A stretch of DNA of 64,000 bases from Occultella gossypii (GTDB taxonomy: Bacteria; Actinomycetota; Actinomycetes; Actinomycetales; Beutenbergiaceae): assembly GCF_019947135.1 (NCBI RefSeq), contig NZ_JAGSHT010000003.1, positions 62,001 to 126,000 of the forward strand, read 5' to 3'. Positions 1 through 9,167 of this stretch are shown one piece after another. A model generated the notes under the pieces. It was not told where the DNA came from. It saw only the letters and a list, made by a program, of their open reading frames with translations, and searched no databases. Numbering within the stretch: the stretch's first letter is position 1; each line of letters begins with the position of its first letter. A program made the translations under genes and the position numbers.

Positions 1-172
1 CCGGTCCGGCCTGAAGGTGGTGCAGGAGATCCTCGACGAGATCGACGACGTGGTCTTCTGCGAGCTCACCAGTGCCGACGTGGTGCGCCACCGCCTGGTC
101 GCCGAGATCGTCGACGCGTACTCGCGGTTCGAGACCCGCTCTCCCGCACCGCGGGAGGGGTGGAGCCGATGA
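1..172 (+). CDS. phoH: PhoH family ATPase, C-terminal end (partial)
   Basis: Only the last 56 codons are present; the reading frame starts at base 2 and ends with TGA at 170-172. The visible segment [20 protein letters not shown] followed by [17 protein letters not shown] is the typical end of PhoH/PhoL, a cytoplasmic P-loop NTPase linked to RNA metabolism. The Walker motifs lie outside the window. The stop overlaps the ybeY start as ATGA, and phoH-ybeY-corC-era is a common actinobacterial gene order, which supports the call. Confidence 0.85.
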   Translation, partial: RSGLKVVQEILDEIDDVVFCELTSADVVRHRLVAEIVDAYSRFETRSPAPREGWSR

Positions 173-621
173 GCACCGAGGTCACCAACGAGTCCGGGTA
201 CGACCTGGACGAGGCGGAGTTCGCGGCGCTGTCCCGGTTCGTCATCGACGAGATGCATGTGCACCCGCAGGCGGAGCTGGAGATCCGGTTCGTGCCCACC
301 GACGTCATGGCCGAGCTGCACGTGCGCTGGATGGAGGAGGAGGGCCCCACCGACGTGCTCTCCTTCCCGATGGACGAATTGCGTCCCGGGTCCGACGGCG
401 AGCTCAGCGAGGAGGGCATGCTCGGTTCGATCGTGGTGTGCCCGGACGTCGCTGTCGAGCAGGCCCGCGTGGCCGGGCACTCGGCCGAGGAGGAGATGCT
501 CCTGCTCACCACCCACGGCATCCTCCACCTGCTCGGGTACGACCACGCCGAGCCCGAGGAGGAGAAGGAGATGTTCGACCTGCAGCGCCGGCTGCTGCTG
601 ACGTTCCTGGCCCGGAGGTGA
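169..621 (+). CDS. ybeY: Endoribonuclease YbeY
   Basis: YbeY is a zinc-dependent single-strand endoribonuclease needed for 16S rRNA 3' maturation and ribosome quality control. The C-terminal half carries the family signature H-G-x-L-H-L-x-G-Y-D-H ([12 protein letters not shown]), whose three histidines bind zinc. The N-terminal half has the usual DVMAELH and DVLSFPMDE blocks. At 150 residues it has normal length. ATG at 169 is chosen because GGGAGGGG lies just upstream and the start overlaps the phoH stop; an in-frame GTG nine bases earlier is possible. Translation is probably coupled to phoH and to the next gene (overlap GTGA). Confidence 0.95.
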   Translation: MSTEVTNESGYDLDEAEFAALSRFVIDEMHVHPQAELEIRFVPTDVMAELHVRWMEEEGPTDVLSFPMDELRPGSDGELSEEGMLGSIVVCPDVAVEQARVAGHSAEEEMLLLTTHGILHLLGYDHAEPEEEKEMFDLQRRLLLTFLARR

Positions 622-1955
622 GCGACTCGGGGCCGTTGCCGCTCCTGATCCTGCTCACGCTGGCCGGCATCGGTCTTGCGGCGCTGCTGTCCGCCGGGGA
701 GGCCGCCGCCGGGCGGATCACCCGCGCGGCCGCGCACGAGGCCGAGCAGTCCGGCGCCCGCGGCGCGGCCCGGGTGGTCCGGATCGCCGAGAACCACGGT
801 GGCGTGGTCCGGGCGGCGACATTCACCCGCGTGCTCGCCGAGATGACGGCGGCCGTGTGCCTGACCCTGATCCTCGCCGGAGCGCTGCGCCAGTGGTGGC
901 TGGTGCTGCTGTGCTCGGTGGTGGCCTCGGCGGTGCTCATGGTGATCGTGGTCGGGATCAGCCCGCGGACCATCGGCCGCCGCGAGCCCGTGCGGGTCCT
1001 GGCCTGGGTGGGTCCGCTGCTCCTCGGCCTCGAGACCCTCTACGCCCCGGTGGTGCGGCTCACCGACTCGCTCGGCGCGCGGGCCGGGCGCACCACCCTG
1101 GAGGAACGCGAGGCCGACGAGGACGACCTTCGTGACATGGTCGACCGGGTCAGCGAGAGCCACCAGATCGACGACGACGAGCGCGAGATGCTGCACTCGG
1201 TGTTCGAGCTCGGCCGCACCATGGTCCGGGAGGTCATGGTGCCCCGCACGGACATGGTCACCGTGGCCTCGGGCACCCCGCTGCAGAAGGCCATGACGCT
1301 GTTCGTGCGGTCCGGGTACTCCCGGGTGCCGGTGGTGGGGGAGTCCGTCGACGACCTGCTCGGCGTGCTCTACCTCAAGGACGCGCTGCGGTACCTCACG
1401 AAGAAGCCCGAACGGGCCACGGCGCCCGTCGACCGGATCATGCGCGAGGCCGTCTTCGTGCCCGAGACGAAGCCCGTGGACGACCTCCTCGACGAGATGC
1501 GGGACGCCGTCGTCCATATTGCGATGGTGTTCGACGAGTACGGCGGCATCGCGGGCCTGATCACGATCGAGGACATCCTCGAGGAGCTCGTCGGGGAGCT
1601 CGTGGACGAGCACGACGCCAGCGAGATGGAGGTCGTGGACGAGGGGAACGGGGTGTTCGTGGTGCCCGCGCGGCTGCCGCTGGACGAGCTCGGTGACCTG
1701 TTCGACCTCGATGTGACCGATGATGAGGTGGACACCGTCGGCGGTCTGCTCGCCAAGGCACTCGGCAAGGTCCCGATCGCCGGTGCCCGCGCCGTGACCC
1801 ACGGCGTCCAGATCCGGGCGTTGGATGCCACCGGCCGGCGCAAGCAGATCACCACCCTCCGGGTCCGCGCCGCGGCACCCGAACCGCCCGAGACCGACGA
1901 ACCCGGCCGCAACGGCCGGAGCCACCAGCTTCCAGACGAAGGACACCGACCATGA
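618..1955 (+). CDS. CorC/HlyC-family CNNM and CBS-domain membrane protein
   Basis: A 445-residue protein with an N-terminal CNNM (DUF21) membrane part of three or four hydrophobic segments (first at about residues 6-28, then around 80-115 and 125-145), followed by two CBS domains (about 190-320) and a C-terminal CorC/HlyC domain ending near [18 protein letters not shown]. Family members are called hemolysin-like or magnesium/cobalt efflux proteins; a role in divalent cation transport is inferred from the family only. The [12 protein letters not shown] motif opening the CBS region is typical. The GTG start overlaps the ybeY stop and the end overlaps era by ATGA, so the four genes form one coupled operon. 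Confidence 0.9.
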   Translation: MSDSGPLPLLILLTLAGIGLAALLSAGEAAAGRITRAAAHEAEQSGARGAARVVRIAENHGGVVRAATFTRVLAEMTAAVCLTLILAGALRQWWLVLLCSVVASAVLMVIVVGISPRTIGRREPVRVLAWVGPLLLGLETLYAPVVRLTDSLGARAGRTTLEEREADEDDLRDMVDRVSESHQIDDDEREMLHSVFELGRTMVREVMVPRTDMVTVASGTPLQKAMTLFVRSGYSRVPVVGESVDDLLGVLYLKDALRYLTKKPERATAPVDRIMREAVFVPETKPVDDLLDEMRDAVVHIAMVFDEYGGIAGLITIEDILEELVGELVDEHDASEMEVVDEGNGVFVVPARLPLDELGDLFDLDVTDDEVDTVGGLLAKALGKVPIAGARAVTHGVQIRALDATGRRKQITTLRVRAAAPEPPETDEPGRNGRSHQLPDEGHRP

Positions 1956-2863
1956 CCGCCACTCCCGAGTTCCGAGCGGGCTTCGTCTGCATCGTCGGCC
2001 GCCCCAACGCCGGCAAGTCCACGCTCACCAACGCCCTCGTCGGCCAGAAGGTCGCGATCACCTCCGGCCGCCCACAGACCACCCGGCACACCGTGCGCGG
2101 CATCGTGCACCGTCCCGACGGGCAGCTCATCCTCGTGGACACGCCGGGGCTGCACCGGCCCCGCACCCTGCTCGGCGAACGCCTCAACGAGCTGGTCATC
2201 GGCACGCTCGCCGAGGTGGACGCGATCGCGTTCTGCATGCCCGCCGATCAGGAGGTCGGCCCGGGGGACCGGTTCATCGCCCGGCAGCTGGCCGAGGCCC
2301 GGACCCCGGTGATCGCGATCGCGACGAAGGCGGACAAGGTCGCCCCGGAGCGGCTCGCCCAGCACCTGCTGGACATCTCCGAGCTCGGCGAGTGGGCCGA
2401 CATCGTCCCGGTCTCCGCCACGAAGGACTACCAACTGGACGTGCTCATCAAGGTGCTGCTCGGTCACCTGCCCGAGTCCCCGCCGCTCTACCCCGACGGC
2501 GAGCTCACCGACGAGCCCGACGCCGTGATGGTCGCCGAGCTGGTGCGCGAGGCCGCCCTCGAGGGGGTCCGGGACGAGCTGCCGCACTCATTGGCCGTCG
2601 TGGTCGAGGAGATCGTGGAGCGGGACTCCCCGCACCGGGACGGTCGGCGCATGCTCGACGTGCGCGTCGAGCTGTACGTGGAGCGCGACTCCCAGAAGGC
2701 CATCGTGATCGGGGCGAAGGGCGCCCGGCTGCGGGACGTCGGCACCAAGGCCCGCCAGGGCATCGAGGCCCTGCTCGGCGCGGCCGTGTACCTGGACCTG
2801 CACGTCCGGGTCGCCAAGGACTGGCAGCGGGACCCGAAGTACCTGCACCGCCTCGGCTTCTGA
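1952..2863 (+). CDS. era: GTPase Era
   Basis: Era is an essential GTPase that binds 16S rRNA and helps 30S assembly. The 303-residue product has G1 GRPNAGKST, G3 DTPG, G4 TKAD and G5 VSATK in the expected order, then a C-terminal type II KH domain with the RNA-binding IVIGAKGARLRDVG motif and the usual ending near YLHRLGF. Length is standard. It overlaps the upstream CBS gene by four bases, so it belongs to the phoH-ybeY-corC-era unit. Confidence 0.97.
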   Translation: MTATPEFRAGFVCIVGRPNAGKSTLTNALVGQKVAITSGRPQTTRHTVRGIVHRPDGQLILVDTPGLHRPRTLLGERLNELVIGTLAEVDAIAFCMPADQEVGPGDRFIARQLAEARTPVIAIATKADKVAPERLAQHLLDISELGEWADIVPVSATKDYQLDVLIKVLLGHLPESPPLYPDGELTDEPDAVMVAELVREAALEGVRDELPHSLAVVVEEIVERDSPHRDGRRMLDVRVELYVERDSQKAIVIGAKGARLRDVGTKARQGIEALLGAAVYLDLHVRVAKDWQRDPKYLHRLGF

Positions 2864-2912
2864 GGAAGGGGCAGGGGCGCGCGTGGGCGACGGGGCAGTC
2901 GGTGGGACGAAC

Positions 2913-2918
2913 TACCCT
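2913..2918 (+). promoter_or_regulatory. -10 element TACCCT for a leaderless transcript
   Basis: TACCCT lies six bases before the GTG at 2925. That places the likely transcription start on or next to the start codon, a layout common in Actinobacteria and repeated elsewhere in this window. It also favours GTG 2925 over the earlier in-frame GTG at 2883. Confidence 0.5.
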
Positions 2919-2924
2919 GGTCCG

Positions 2925-4412
2925 GTGATCTACCGGAAACTGGCTGTCGTCCTCGGGCTGGTCCTCATCTTCGGTCTGATCGGGTCCCTCTCCGGGCCGG
3001 GCTGGAGCCCCCAGCCGATGACCGAGGTCGTGGTGCCGGAGACGGCGGACGTGGCCATCGGCTCGGACGCCGTCACGGACCCGGTCGGCACGTATGAGAC
3101 CGCCCAGGAGACGATCGAGGTCGAACTCGACGGCGCAACGGTGCTCGCCACGATCACCTACCCGGTGGACGCGCCGGACGGGCGTCCCGGGATGCTGTTC
3201 CTGCACGGCGCCGGCACCGCCACCAATCTGAACTTCGCCGATCAAGCCGAGGCGCTCGCGAGTGCCGGGGTGTACGCGATGGTGCCCGAGAAGCGGATGG
3301 ACACCTACACCACCACCGACCGCGACTACGTGCAGATGGCCCGGGACTACCTGGTCTCGTGGCGCATCCTCACCGAGTGGCCGGGGGTGGACCCGACGGC
3401 GGTCGGTCTCTACGGCGAGAGCGAGGGTGCCTGGATCGCGCCGGTCGCCGCCGCCCAGGAACCGGACGTCGCGTTCGTCGTGTTCGTCTCGGCACCGGTG
3501 GTGCCGCCGCGGGAGCAGTTCGCGTTCGCCGCGGACTCCTATCTGCGCTCGGTCGGGGTGCCGCCCGCGCTGCTGCGCGCCATCCCGCGCGGCCTCGGCG
3601 CGAACATGCCCGGCGGCGGCTTCGAGTACGCCGACTTCGACGCGAGCCCGTACCAACAGCAGATGGAGCAGCCGGTGCTCCTGATGTACGGCACCGGGGA
3701 CTCCTCGATGCCGACGGTGCAAGGCCCACTGCAACTCATCGACGACATCGCCGAGACCGGGAACACCCAGTACACGCTGCGCTACTTCGAGGGCGCGAAC
3801 CACGGCATCCGGATCGACGACGCACTCGCTCCGGGCTTCAACGACGCCCTGGCCAGGTGGACGCTCGGTCTGCCGGACACGGCGACGGCGGAGCCTCGGA
3901 TCGCCGGCGCCCAACCGGTGCAGCGGTTCCGGGCCGCGCCGGTCAGTCACCCGCGCTGGTACGCCGACGGCGACATGTTGGTCTGGTCCATCGTCGGCGC
4001 CTTCGCGCTGCTGCTGATCGGCCCGGTGGCCTGGGTGGGCAGCCGCCTGGTGCGCCGCCCGAGCCGCCGCCTGCCGCCGCCGCTGGCCCGGTACAGCGCC
4101 GCCACCGCGCTGGCCGCGACCGCGGTTCTGGTGGTGTTCGCCGCGTACATCGTGCAGGTCGCGAACCTGGCGCTGAACTACCGCACCGACGACCTCGCCG
4201 TGCAGGGCGGCTGGGTGCTCCTGCAGGCGGTCGGGATCTTCGCCGTCGCCGTCGGGGTCCGCTCGGTCGCGGCGGGCATCAACGCGCGCCGCACGCTCGG
4301 CGCGGACGTGAGCGGCGCCGTCGGGCGGATCACCTGGTGGGGGGTGCACCTCGGTGCCACCGTAGTGTTGCTGATCGCGGCGTACTGGGGCGTGTTCCCG
4401 AGCGTGTTGTGA
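2925..4412 (+). CDS. Membrane-anchored alpha/beta hydrolase
   Basis: A 495-residue protein with an N-terminal membrane anchor (residues 5-24), an extracytoplasmic alpha/beta hydrolase domain (about 60-325) and four C-terminal hydrophobic segments (about 350-490). The hydrolase part shows the oxyanion-loop motif LFLHGAG (91-97), the nucleophile elbow G-E-S-E-G with Ser166, and a likely catalytic His in GANHGIRI. This resembles serine peptidases and esterases of the dienelactone hydrolase/prolyl oligopeptidase fold. The substrate cannot be told. It stands alone between era and the signalling cluster. Confidence 0.8.
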   Translation: MIYRKLAVVLGLVLIFGLIGSLSGPGWSPQPMTEVVVPETADVAIGSDAVTDPVGTYETAQETIEVELDGATVLATITYPVDAPDGRPGMLFLHGAGTATNLNFADQAEALASAGVYAMVPEKRMDTYTTTDRDYVQMARDYLVSWRILTEWPGVDPTAVGLYGESEGAWIAPVAAAQEPDVAFVVFVSAPVVPPREQFAFAADSYLRSVGVPPALLRAIPRGLGANMPGGGFEYADFDASPYQQQMEQPVLLMYGTGDSSMPTVQGPLQLIDDIAETGNTQYTLRYFEGANHGIRIDDALAPGFNDALARWTLGLPDTATAEPRIAGAQPVQRFRAAPVSHPRWYADGDMLVWSIVGAFALLLIGPVAWVGSRLVRRPSRRLPPPLARYSAATALAATAVLVVFAAYIVQVANLALNYRTDDLAVQGGWVLLQAVGIFAVAVGVRSVAAGINARRTLGADVSGAVGRITWWGVHLGATVVLLIAAYWGVFPSVL

Positions 4413-4466
4413 CGGCGCCGGACCGCCGATCTCGGTGGCCCCGGCGGGCGGCTGACCCGCCGTAGG

Positions 4467-4496
4467 TGTGACGGGCACCGGTGGGCTGCATAGGAT
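4467..4496 (+). promoter_or_regulatory. Candidate promoter of the PP2C-FHA-kinase cluster
   Basis: A TAGGAT -10 hexamer (4491-4496) follows a weak -35-like TGTGAC (4467-4472) with an 18-base spacer, about 40 bases before the phosphatase start. This is the only good promoter candidate between the hydrolase and the signalling genes, which then follow with no gaps. Confidence 0.4.
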
Positions 4497-4538
4497 CATG
4501 CTCAGATTTCCCTCCCAGGACGGATCGAGGAGTTGCGG

Positions 4539-5402
4539 GTGCAAGCTGTATGGGGCGTGGCCACCGATGCCGGTGGACGTCGCAAGGCGAACGAGGATTC
4601 CGTGCTGGCGACGCCGTCGGTGTTCCTCGTCGCCGACGGCATGGGCGGGCACGTCCATGGCGCGATGGCCTCGGGGGCGGTGGTGGCGGAGTTCTCCCGC
4701 TACGCCGACAGCGTCCGGCCCGACGTCGAGGTGCAGCCCACCGACATCCAGGCCGTGGTGCGTGCCGCCCAGCAGCGGATCAGGGCCTCCCTGGCCGACG
4801 TCCAGGATTCCGTGGGTGATCATCCGGTCACCGCCGGGAGCACCGCTGCGGGCGTCATCCTCACCCGACACGAGGACTCCCCGTACTGGCTGGTGTTCAA
4901 TGTCGGCGACTCCCGGGTGTACCGGTTCGCCGAAGGGGCGCTGACCCGGATCAGCGTGGACCACTCCGTGGTCCAGGAGCTGGTGGACTCCGGCGCCATC
5001 ACCGACGAGCAGGCCCGCAGCCACCCGCAGCGGAACGTGATCACGCGGGCCGTCGGCAGCGGTGCCGACGTGGAGCCCGACTTCTGGATGCTCTACGCGG
5101 GCGCGACCGAGCGGCTCCTGCTCTGCTCCGACGGCCTCATCAACGAACTCACCGAGGACCGGATCGCCGGGGTGCTCGGCGCCGGCCTCGGCCCGCAGGA
5201 CGCGGCGTCGGCGCTGCTCGGGGAGGCCATCGCCGACGGTGCCCGGGACAACGTCTCGGTGATCGTCATCGACCTCCTGCCCGATCACGAGGCCCTCGCG
5301 ACCACCGCACCGCGCGAGGGCGTCGGCGAGCCCGGCGGCGCGGAGGACACCGTCCCCCGCGAGCAGGGAGCGGCCGCGGACCGGAACTGGTGGTGGGCGT
5401 GA
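4539..5402 (+). CDS. PP2C-family protein serine/threonine phosphatase
   Basis: A cytoplasmic, metal-dependent (PPM) phosphatase of 287 residues that removes phosphate from Ser/Thr. Diagnostic motifs are GRRKANEDS near the N-terminus, the metal-binding D-G-M-G-G-H (D33-H38), GDSRVYRF, LLLCSDGL and a final ARDNVSVIVIDL. Start GTG 4539 has GAGGAG about six bases upstream; a TTG six bases earlier is an alternative. The gene overlaps the following FHA gene by four bases and sits two genes before a Ser/Thr kinase, so it is the likely antagonist of that kinase. Confidence 0.95.
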   Translation: MQAVWGVATDAGGRRKANEDSVLATPSVFLVADGMGGHVHGAMASGAVVAEFSRYADSVRPDVEVQPTDIQAVVRAAQQRIRASLADVQDSVGDHPVTAGSTAAGVILTRHEDSPYWLVFNVGDSRVYRFAEGALTRISVDHSVVQELVDSGAITDEQARSHPQRNVITRAVGSGADVEPDFWMLYAGATERLLLCSDGLINELTEDRIAGVLGAGLGPQDAASALLGEAIADGARDNVSVIVIDLLPDHEALATTAPREGVGEPGGAEDTVPREQGAAADRNWWWA

Positions 5403-7501
5403 GCCTCGAATACGTGCCGGGGGAGTGGACCGGTCTCGCCACCGAGACCGGTGTGGTGCTCCTCGCGCCGACGGTGCCGTCGGCAACGGTGCGCGCCGTG
5501 TGGGATGCGCTCGCGGCCGGTCGGCCGATCACGCAGTGGTTGGAGATCATCGCAGGTGGCGGGATCTCGTCGCTTCCCGCGTTCGCCCTCGTCGAACGCA
5601 CGGCCGACGGCGTCCGGGTGCTTCTGCGCGGTGACGTGGTCGTCGACGTGGACGGCACCGAGGTGGCCGCCCGCGGTATGAGTACGTGGCGCGAGGTGCT
5701 GGTCGAGGCGGCCACGGACATCGTGGTGCGCACCCCTGGCGCGGTCGGCACTGCCGGCCCGGTCGATGACTCCTGGCCCCTGGTCGGCGGCGTGGTGCGG
5801 GCGGCACGAATCCGCGTGGACCTCGCCGACGCGGCGCCGGCCGAGCCTGCCGCCGGGGCGGGCGCTTCCGCGGAAGCGTCTGCGGCCCCCGCCGAGGCGC
5901 CCGCGGCCGGCGTGGATGCGCCTGCGAGTTCGGTGGATGTGCCCGCAGCACCCGAGGCGGCGCCTGTGCTGCCCATCGGCGCGCTCGCGCCCATGGCTGA
6001 CGCCGATGTGCCGACGCCCGCCGCAGACGCCGTGGACGAAGCGGTGGCTGGCGTTCCGGAGCACGCTGACGACGAGTCGGTGTCCATGGCCGAGCCGGTC
6101 GACGTCTTCGAAGAGGCCGGGTTCGGCGTTGCGGCCGATGTGGCTGACGCCGGCGCCGACGACGGCGTGGACGAGCTCGTGGACGCGGAACCGGACGATG
6201 CCGCCGCTTCCACAGAAGCACCGGTGCCTGCGTTCGGTGTGGATGCGTCCGCGGAAGAGCCGGTGCCTGCCTTCGGTGTGGACGTCTCCGCGGGAGCACG
6301 GGAGTCGGCGGCCGAGGCTGACGACGTTGCCGCGGATGAGCCGGTGCCGGCCTTCGGTGTGGATGCTTCCCCGGAAGCAGCGGTGCCTCCGTTCGGGATG
6401 GACACTTCTGCGGAAGCGGCGGTGCCCGCCTTCGGTGTGGACGCTGCAGCCGAATCGCCGGTCCCGGAGTTCGGCCTCGGCAAACACGCTGCTGCTGAAC
6501 CGGAGGGTCCCGCGCTCGCGGATGACGAAGACGCCTCCGCGCAACCGCTATCGCCGTCCGACGGTGACGTCGACGACCTGGCTCATCACGAGACCTACGT
6601 CGGCCCGCTGCCCGACATCGCTACTCCTGGCGCCGAGGAGCCCGAGCAGGAGCAGCCCGACGAGCCGACCGCGTCCGACGCCGACGCTGACGCCGACGCG
6701 GACGCCGACACCGAGGCCGACGCGCCCGTGGCCGACGCCTACGTGGCCGGCGGCCAGGGCGACGGCGAGTCCCCGGTTCCACCGCGCCCGCCCGAGGGCA
6801 CCCCGACCGCCGAGTACGAGCAGGTCGGCCCGGTCAGCAGTGGACTGATCGACTCCCTTCCGTGGAACATGCCGAACGCACGCGCGGCCGACGCGCAGCC
6901 CGCGGCGCCGAGCCCGGTGCCGGCCTTCGACCCACCCGCCGTGCACACGTCCGTCCCGACCGCGGCCACCGGCGCCGGGGACGCGGAGATCGAGGGCGAT
7001 CACGACGGCGAGACGATCCTCGTCTCCCACCTGCGCACCGCCTACGCGCAGGACGCCGCCGACGCCGTACCCAACCAGCCGCCGTCGGCCACGATCGTGC
7101 CCGGCGTCGCCGACGACGCGCTGTACGACGAGCCGGGACCGGTGATCATGCTCGCCGTCTCCAGCGGCCCCCGGGTGCCGCTGGACCGCGTCGTGCTGAT
7201 CGGCCGCGCGCCCGAGTCATCCCGGTTCGCGGGCGCCCTGATGCCGCGCCTGGTCACCGTGCCGAGCCCGCAGCAGGACATCTCCCGGACCCACGTCGAG
7301 GTCCGCCTCGAGGGCGACCACGTGGTGGTCACGGACCTGCGTTCCACGAACGGCACGATGGTCGCAGTGCCCGGCAACGACCCGCGCCGGCTGCACCCGG
7401 GCGAGGGTGTGCCGGTCCCGGTGGGCTCCCTGATCGACCTCGGCGACGGCATCACCATCGGCGTGGAGAGCTCCGGGTCGCCCCACGGGCAGGGCCACTA
7501 G
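5399..7501 (+). CDS. FHA-domain protein with long acidic repeat linker
   Basis: A 700-residue protein. The N-terminal 130 residues form an unrecognised globular part (starting SLEYVPGEWTGL). Residues about 150-520 are an Ala/Asp/Glu/Pro-rich linker with degenerate 13-residue repeats of the type PVPAFGVDASAEE and a Asp-Ala run. The C-terminal ~120 residues form an FHA domain, with GRAPESSR, SRTHVEV and the DLRSTNGT phosphothreonine-binding core. FHA domains read kinase-made phosphothreonines, and the gene lies directly between phosphatase and kinase (overlap four bases, then no gap). The low-complexity linker probably acts as a flexible tether and may carry phosphosites; that is inference. Confidence 0.9.
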   Translation: MSLEYVPGEWTGLATETGVVLLAPTVPSATVRAVWDALAAGRPITQWLEIIAGGGISSLPAFALVERTADGVRVLLRGDVVVDVDGTEVAARGMSTWREVLVEAATDIVVRTPGAVGTAGPVDDSWPLVGGVVRAARIRVDLADAAPAEPAAGAGASAEASAAPAEAPAAGVDAPASSVDVPAAPEAAPVLPIGALAPMADADVPTPAADAVDEAVAGVPEHADDESVSMAEPVDVFEEAGFGVAADVADAGADDGVDELVDAEPDDAAASTEAPVPAFGVDASAEEPVPAFGVDVSAGARESAAEADDVAADEPVPAFGVDASPEAAVPPFGMDTSAEAAVPAFGVDAAAESPVPEFGLGKHAAAEPEGPALADDEDASAQPLSPSDGDVDDLAHHETYVGPLPDIATPGAEEPEQEQPDEPTASDADADADADADTEADAPVADAYVAGGQGDGESPVPPRPPEGTPTAEYEQVGPVSSGLIDSLPWNMPNARAADAQPAAPSPVPAFDPPAVHTSVPTAATGAGDAEIEGDHDGETILVSHLRTAYAQDAADAVPNQPPSATIVPGVADDALYDEPGPVIMLAVSSGPRVPLDRVVLIGRAPESSRFAGALMPRLVTVPSPQQDISRTHVEVRLEGDHVVVTDLRSTNGTMVAVPGNDPRRLHPGEGVPVPVGSLIDLGDGITIGVESSGSPHGQGH
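6224..6490 (+). repeat. In-frame ~39-bp repeats in the FHA protein linker
   Basis: Copies begin at about 6224, 6263, 6344, 6383, 6422 and 6461, each starting GTGCC(T/G)GC(C/G)TTCGGTGTGGA and coding for PVPAFGVD-type units. They are coding repeats kept in frame, not an intergenic element. Confidence 0.75.
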
Positions 7502-9142
7502 GTGGCGGGCCGCCGGCCGCCGTCGCCACCTCCCGAGATCGCGGGCTACACCCACGAACGCCTGCTCGGCTCGGGTGGCTTCGCCGACGTCTTCCTCTAC
7601 ACCCAGCAGCTGCCGCGCCGGTCCGTCGCGGTGAAGGTCATGCTCGCGCACGCCACCAGCCCGCAGGCACGCGAGCAGTTCGTGGCCGAGGCGAACGTGA
7701 TGGCGCAGCTGTCCACGCACCCGTCGATCGTCACGATCTACCACGCGGACACCGCCTCGGATGCGCGCCCGTTCCTGGTGATGGAGTACTGCCCGCGCCC
7801 GAACCTTTCCGTGCGGTACCGCACCGAGCGGATCGGGGTCGCCGAGGCACTGCGGATCGGAGTGCGGCTCGCCGGCGCCATCGAGACCGCGCACCGGGCC
7901 GGGATCCTGCACCGCGACATCAAGCCCGCGAACGTGCTCACCACCGACTACGGCTGGCCCGCCCTGACCGACTTCGGCATCTCCGTCGCCACGGACGCGG
8001 TCGAGGAGACGGACACCATCGGCCTGTCCATCCCGTGGGCGGCGCCCGAGTTCTTCTCCGAGGGCGCCGAGCGTGGCCCCGCGGGTGACATCTACTCGCT
8101 CAGCGCCACCATCTACACCCTGCTCGCCGGACGGTCGCCGTTCGAGCGTGAGGGCGGCCCCAACGGCGCACTGGACCTGATCACCAGGATCGAGCGGGAC
8201 CCGGTGCCGGCGATCGGCCGCGACGATGTGCCCGAGTCCCTCGGCCAGGTGCTTGCCCGCGGCATGGCCAAGTCCGCTCGGGACCGGTTCGCCACTGCCG
8301 CGGACCTCGCCCGGGCGATCCAGCGCGTCGAGCAGGAGCTGCGCCTGTCGCAGACCACGCTGGACGTGCCGGACACGTCCTGGATCCACGTCCCGGACAA
8401 CGTCGGCGAGGACCTGCGCACCCGGGCCCGTTCGGTCGTCACGGTCAACCCGCAGGCCCCGGCCACCACCGGCGATCCGCTCGCGGGGGAGCGCACCGTC
8501 TTGCGTCCGCAGGTGGTGCCGCAGACCCCGCCCGACGGCGGAGCGAGCCGCCCGCGGGACCCGCACCAGGGCGCGGGGCCGGGTGGGCACGCCCAGTCGG
8601 GCGCAGGTCAGGCGGGAGCGCCCGGACAACCCGGAGCCGGCCTGCGGCAGGCCGCGCCAAGCGACGGCGCCCCGGGTACGCCGGGCCAACCGGGCGCCGC
8701 GAACCCACCCAGCGCCCGCCGTCGTTGGCCGGTGTGGGCGGCGGTGGGCGGCGTCATCGCCGTCGTCGCCTCGGGCGTCATCATCGGCGCGCTCAACGCC
8801 CCCGATGCGCCGGAGCCGACCCCCACCGTGACGCCGACCCTGCCCCCGGACGAACCGAGCGCCGCGGCCCACCCGCCCGCGCCGGCGGATGTGGAGGGGA
8901 CCCGCGAGGCGGACGGGACCGTCACGTTCAGCTGGGTAGGCGTCGAGGACGACGCGGAGGTCACCTATGCCTGGATGTTCACCCGTGGCGCCCCTGCGGA
9001 CGACAGCGGTGAGACGCGCGACACGTTCGGCGCGACGTCGGTGAGCGTGCCCGCAGCCGCGGACTATGTTTGTATCAGTGTGATCTCGATATACACCGAG
9101 ACCCGAACCGTTTCGAACGAGAGTGTTGAGGGATGCGCGTAA
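7502..9142 (+). CDS. Transmembrane serine/threonine protein kinase (PknB-like)
   Basis: A 546-residue Hanks-type kinase. The catalytic domain (about 15-285) is complete: glycine loop GSGGFADVF (23-31), Lys45 in VAVKVML, H137-R138-D139 in HRDIKPANVL, DFG at 157-159, and a PE motif in WAAPEFFSEGA. A Pro/Gly/Gln-rich juxtamembrane stretch follows, then one membrane helix (about 410-432) and an extracytoplasmic domain of about 110 residues resembling an FN3-like beta sandwich, with no PASTA repeats. GTG directly follows the TAG stop of the FHA gene. The outer domain suggests sensing at the cell surface, and the cluster context suggests control of envelope assembly. Confidence 0.93.
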   Translation: MAGRRPPSPPPEIAGYTHERLLGSGGFADVFLYTQQLPRRSVAVKVMLAHATSPQAREQFVAEANVMAQLSTHPSIVTIYHADTASDARPFLVMEYCPRPNLSVRYRTERIGVAEALRIGVRLAGAIETAHRAGILHRDIKPANVLTTDYGWPALTDFGISVATDAVEETDTIGLSIPWAAPEFFSEGAERGPAGDIYSLSATIYTLLAGRSPFEREGGPNGALDLITRIERDPVPAIGRDDVPESLGQVLARGMAKSARDRFATAADLARAIQRVEQELRLSQTTLDVPDTSWIHVPDNVGEDLRTRARSVVTVNPQAPATTGDPLAGERTVLRPQVVPQTPPDGGASRPRDPHQGAGPGGHAQSGAGQAGAPGQPGAGLRQAAPSDGAPGTPGQPGAANPPSARRRWPVWAAVGGVIAVVASGVIIGALNAPDAPEPTPTVTPTLPPDEPSAAAHPPAPADVEGTREADGTVTFSWVGVEDDAEVTYAWMFTRGAPADDSGETRDTFGATSVSVPAAADYVCISVISIYTETRTVSNESVEGCA

Positions 9143-9167
9143 TGCAGCGCAACGATGGGGGCCCCAG

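Noticed and set aside
2505-5486. Long minus-strand open frame (993 codons) opposite the hydrolase and phosphatase
   Set aside because: Low-complexity Arg/Gly/His-rich translation typical of the antisense of high-GC genes; the plus-strand genes have clear domains.
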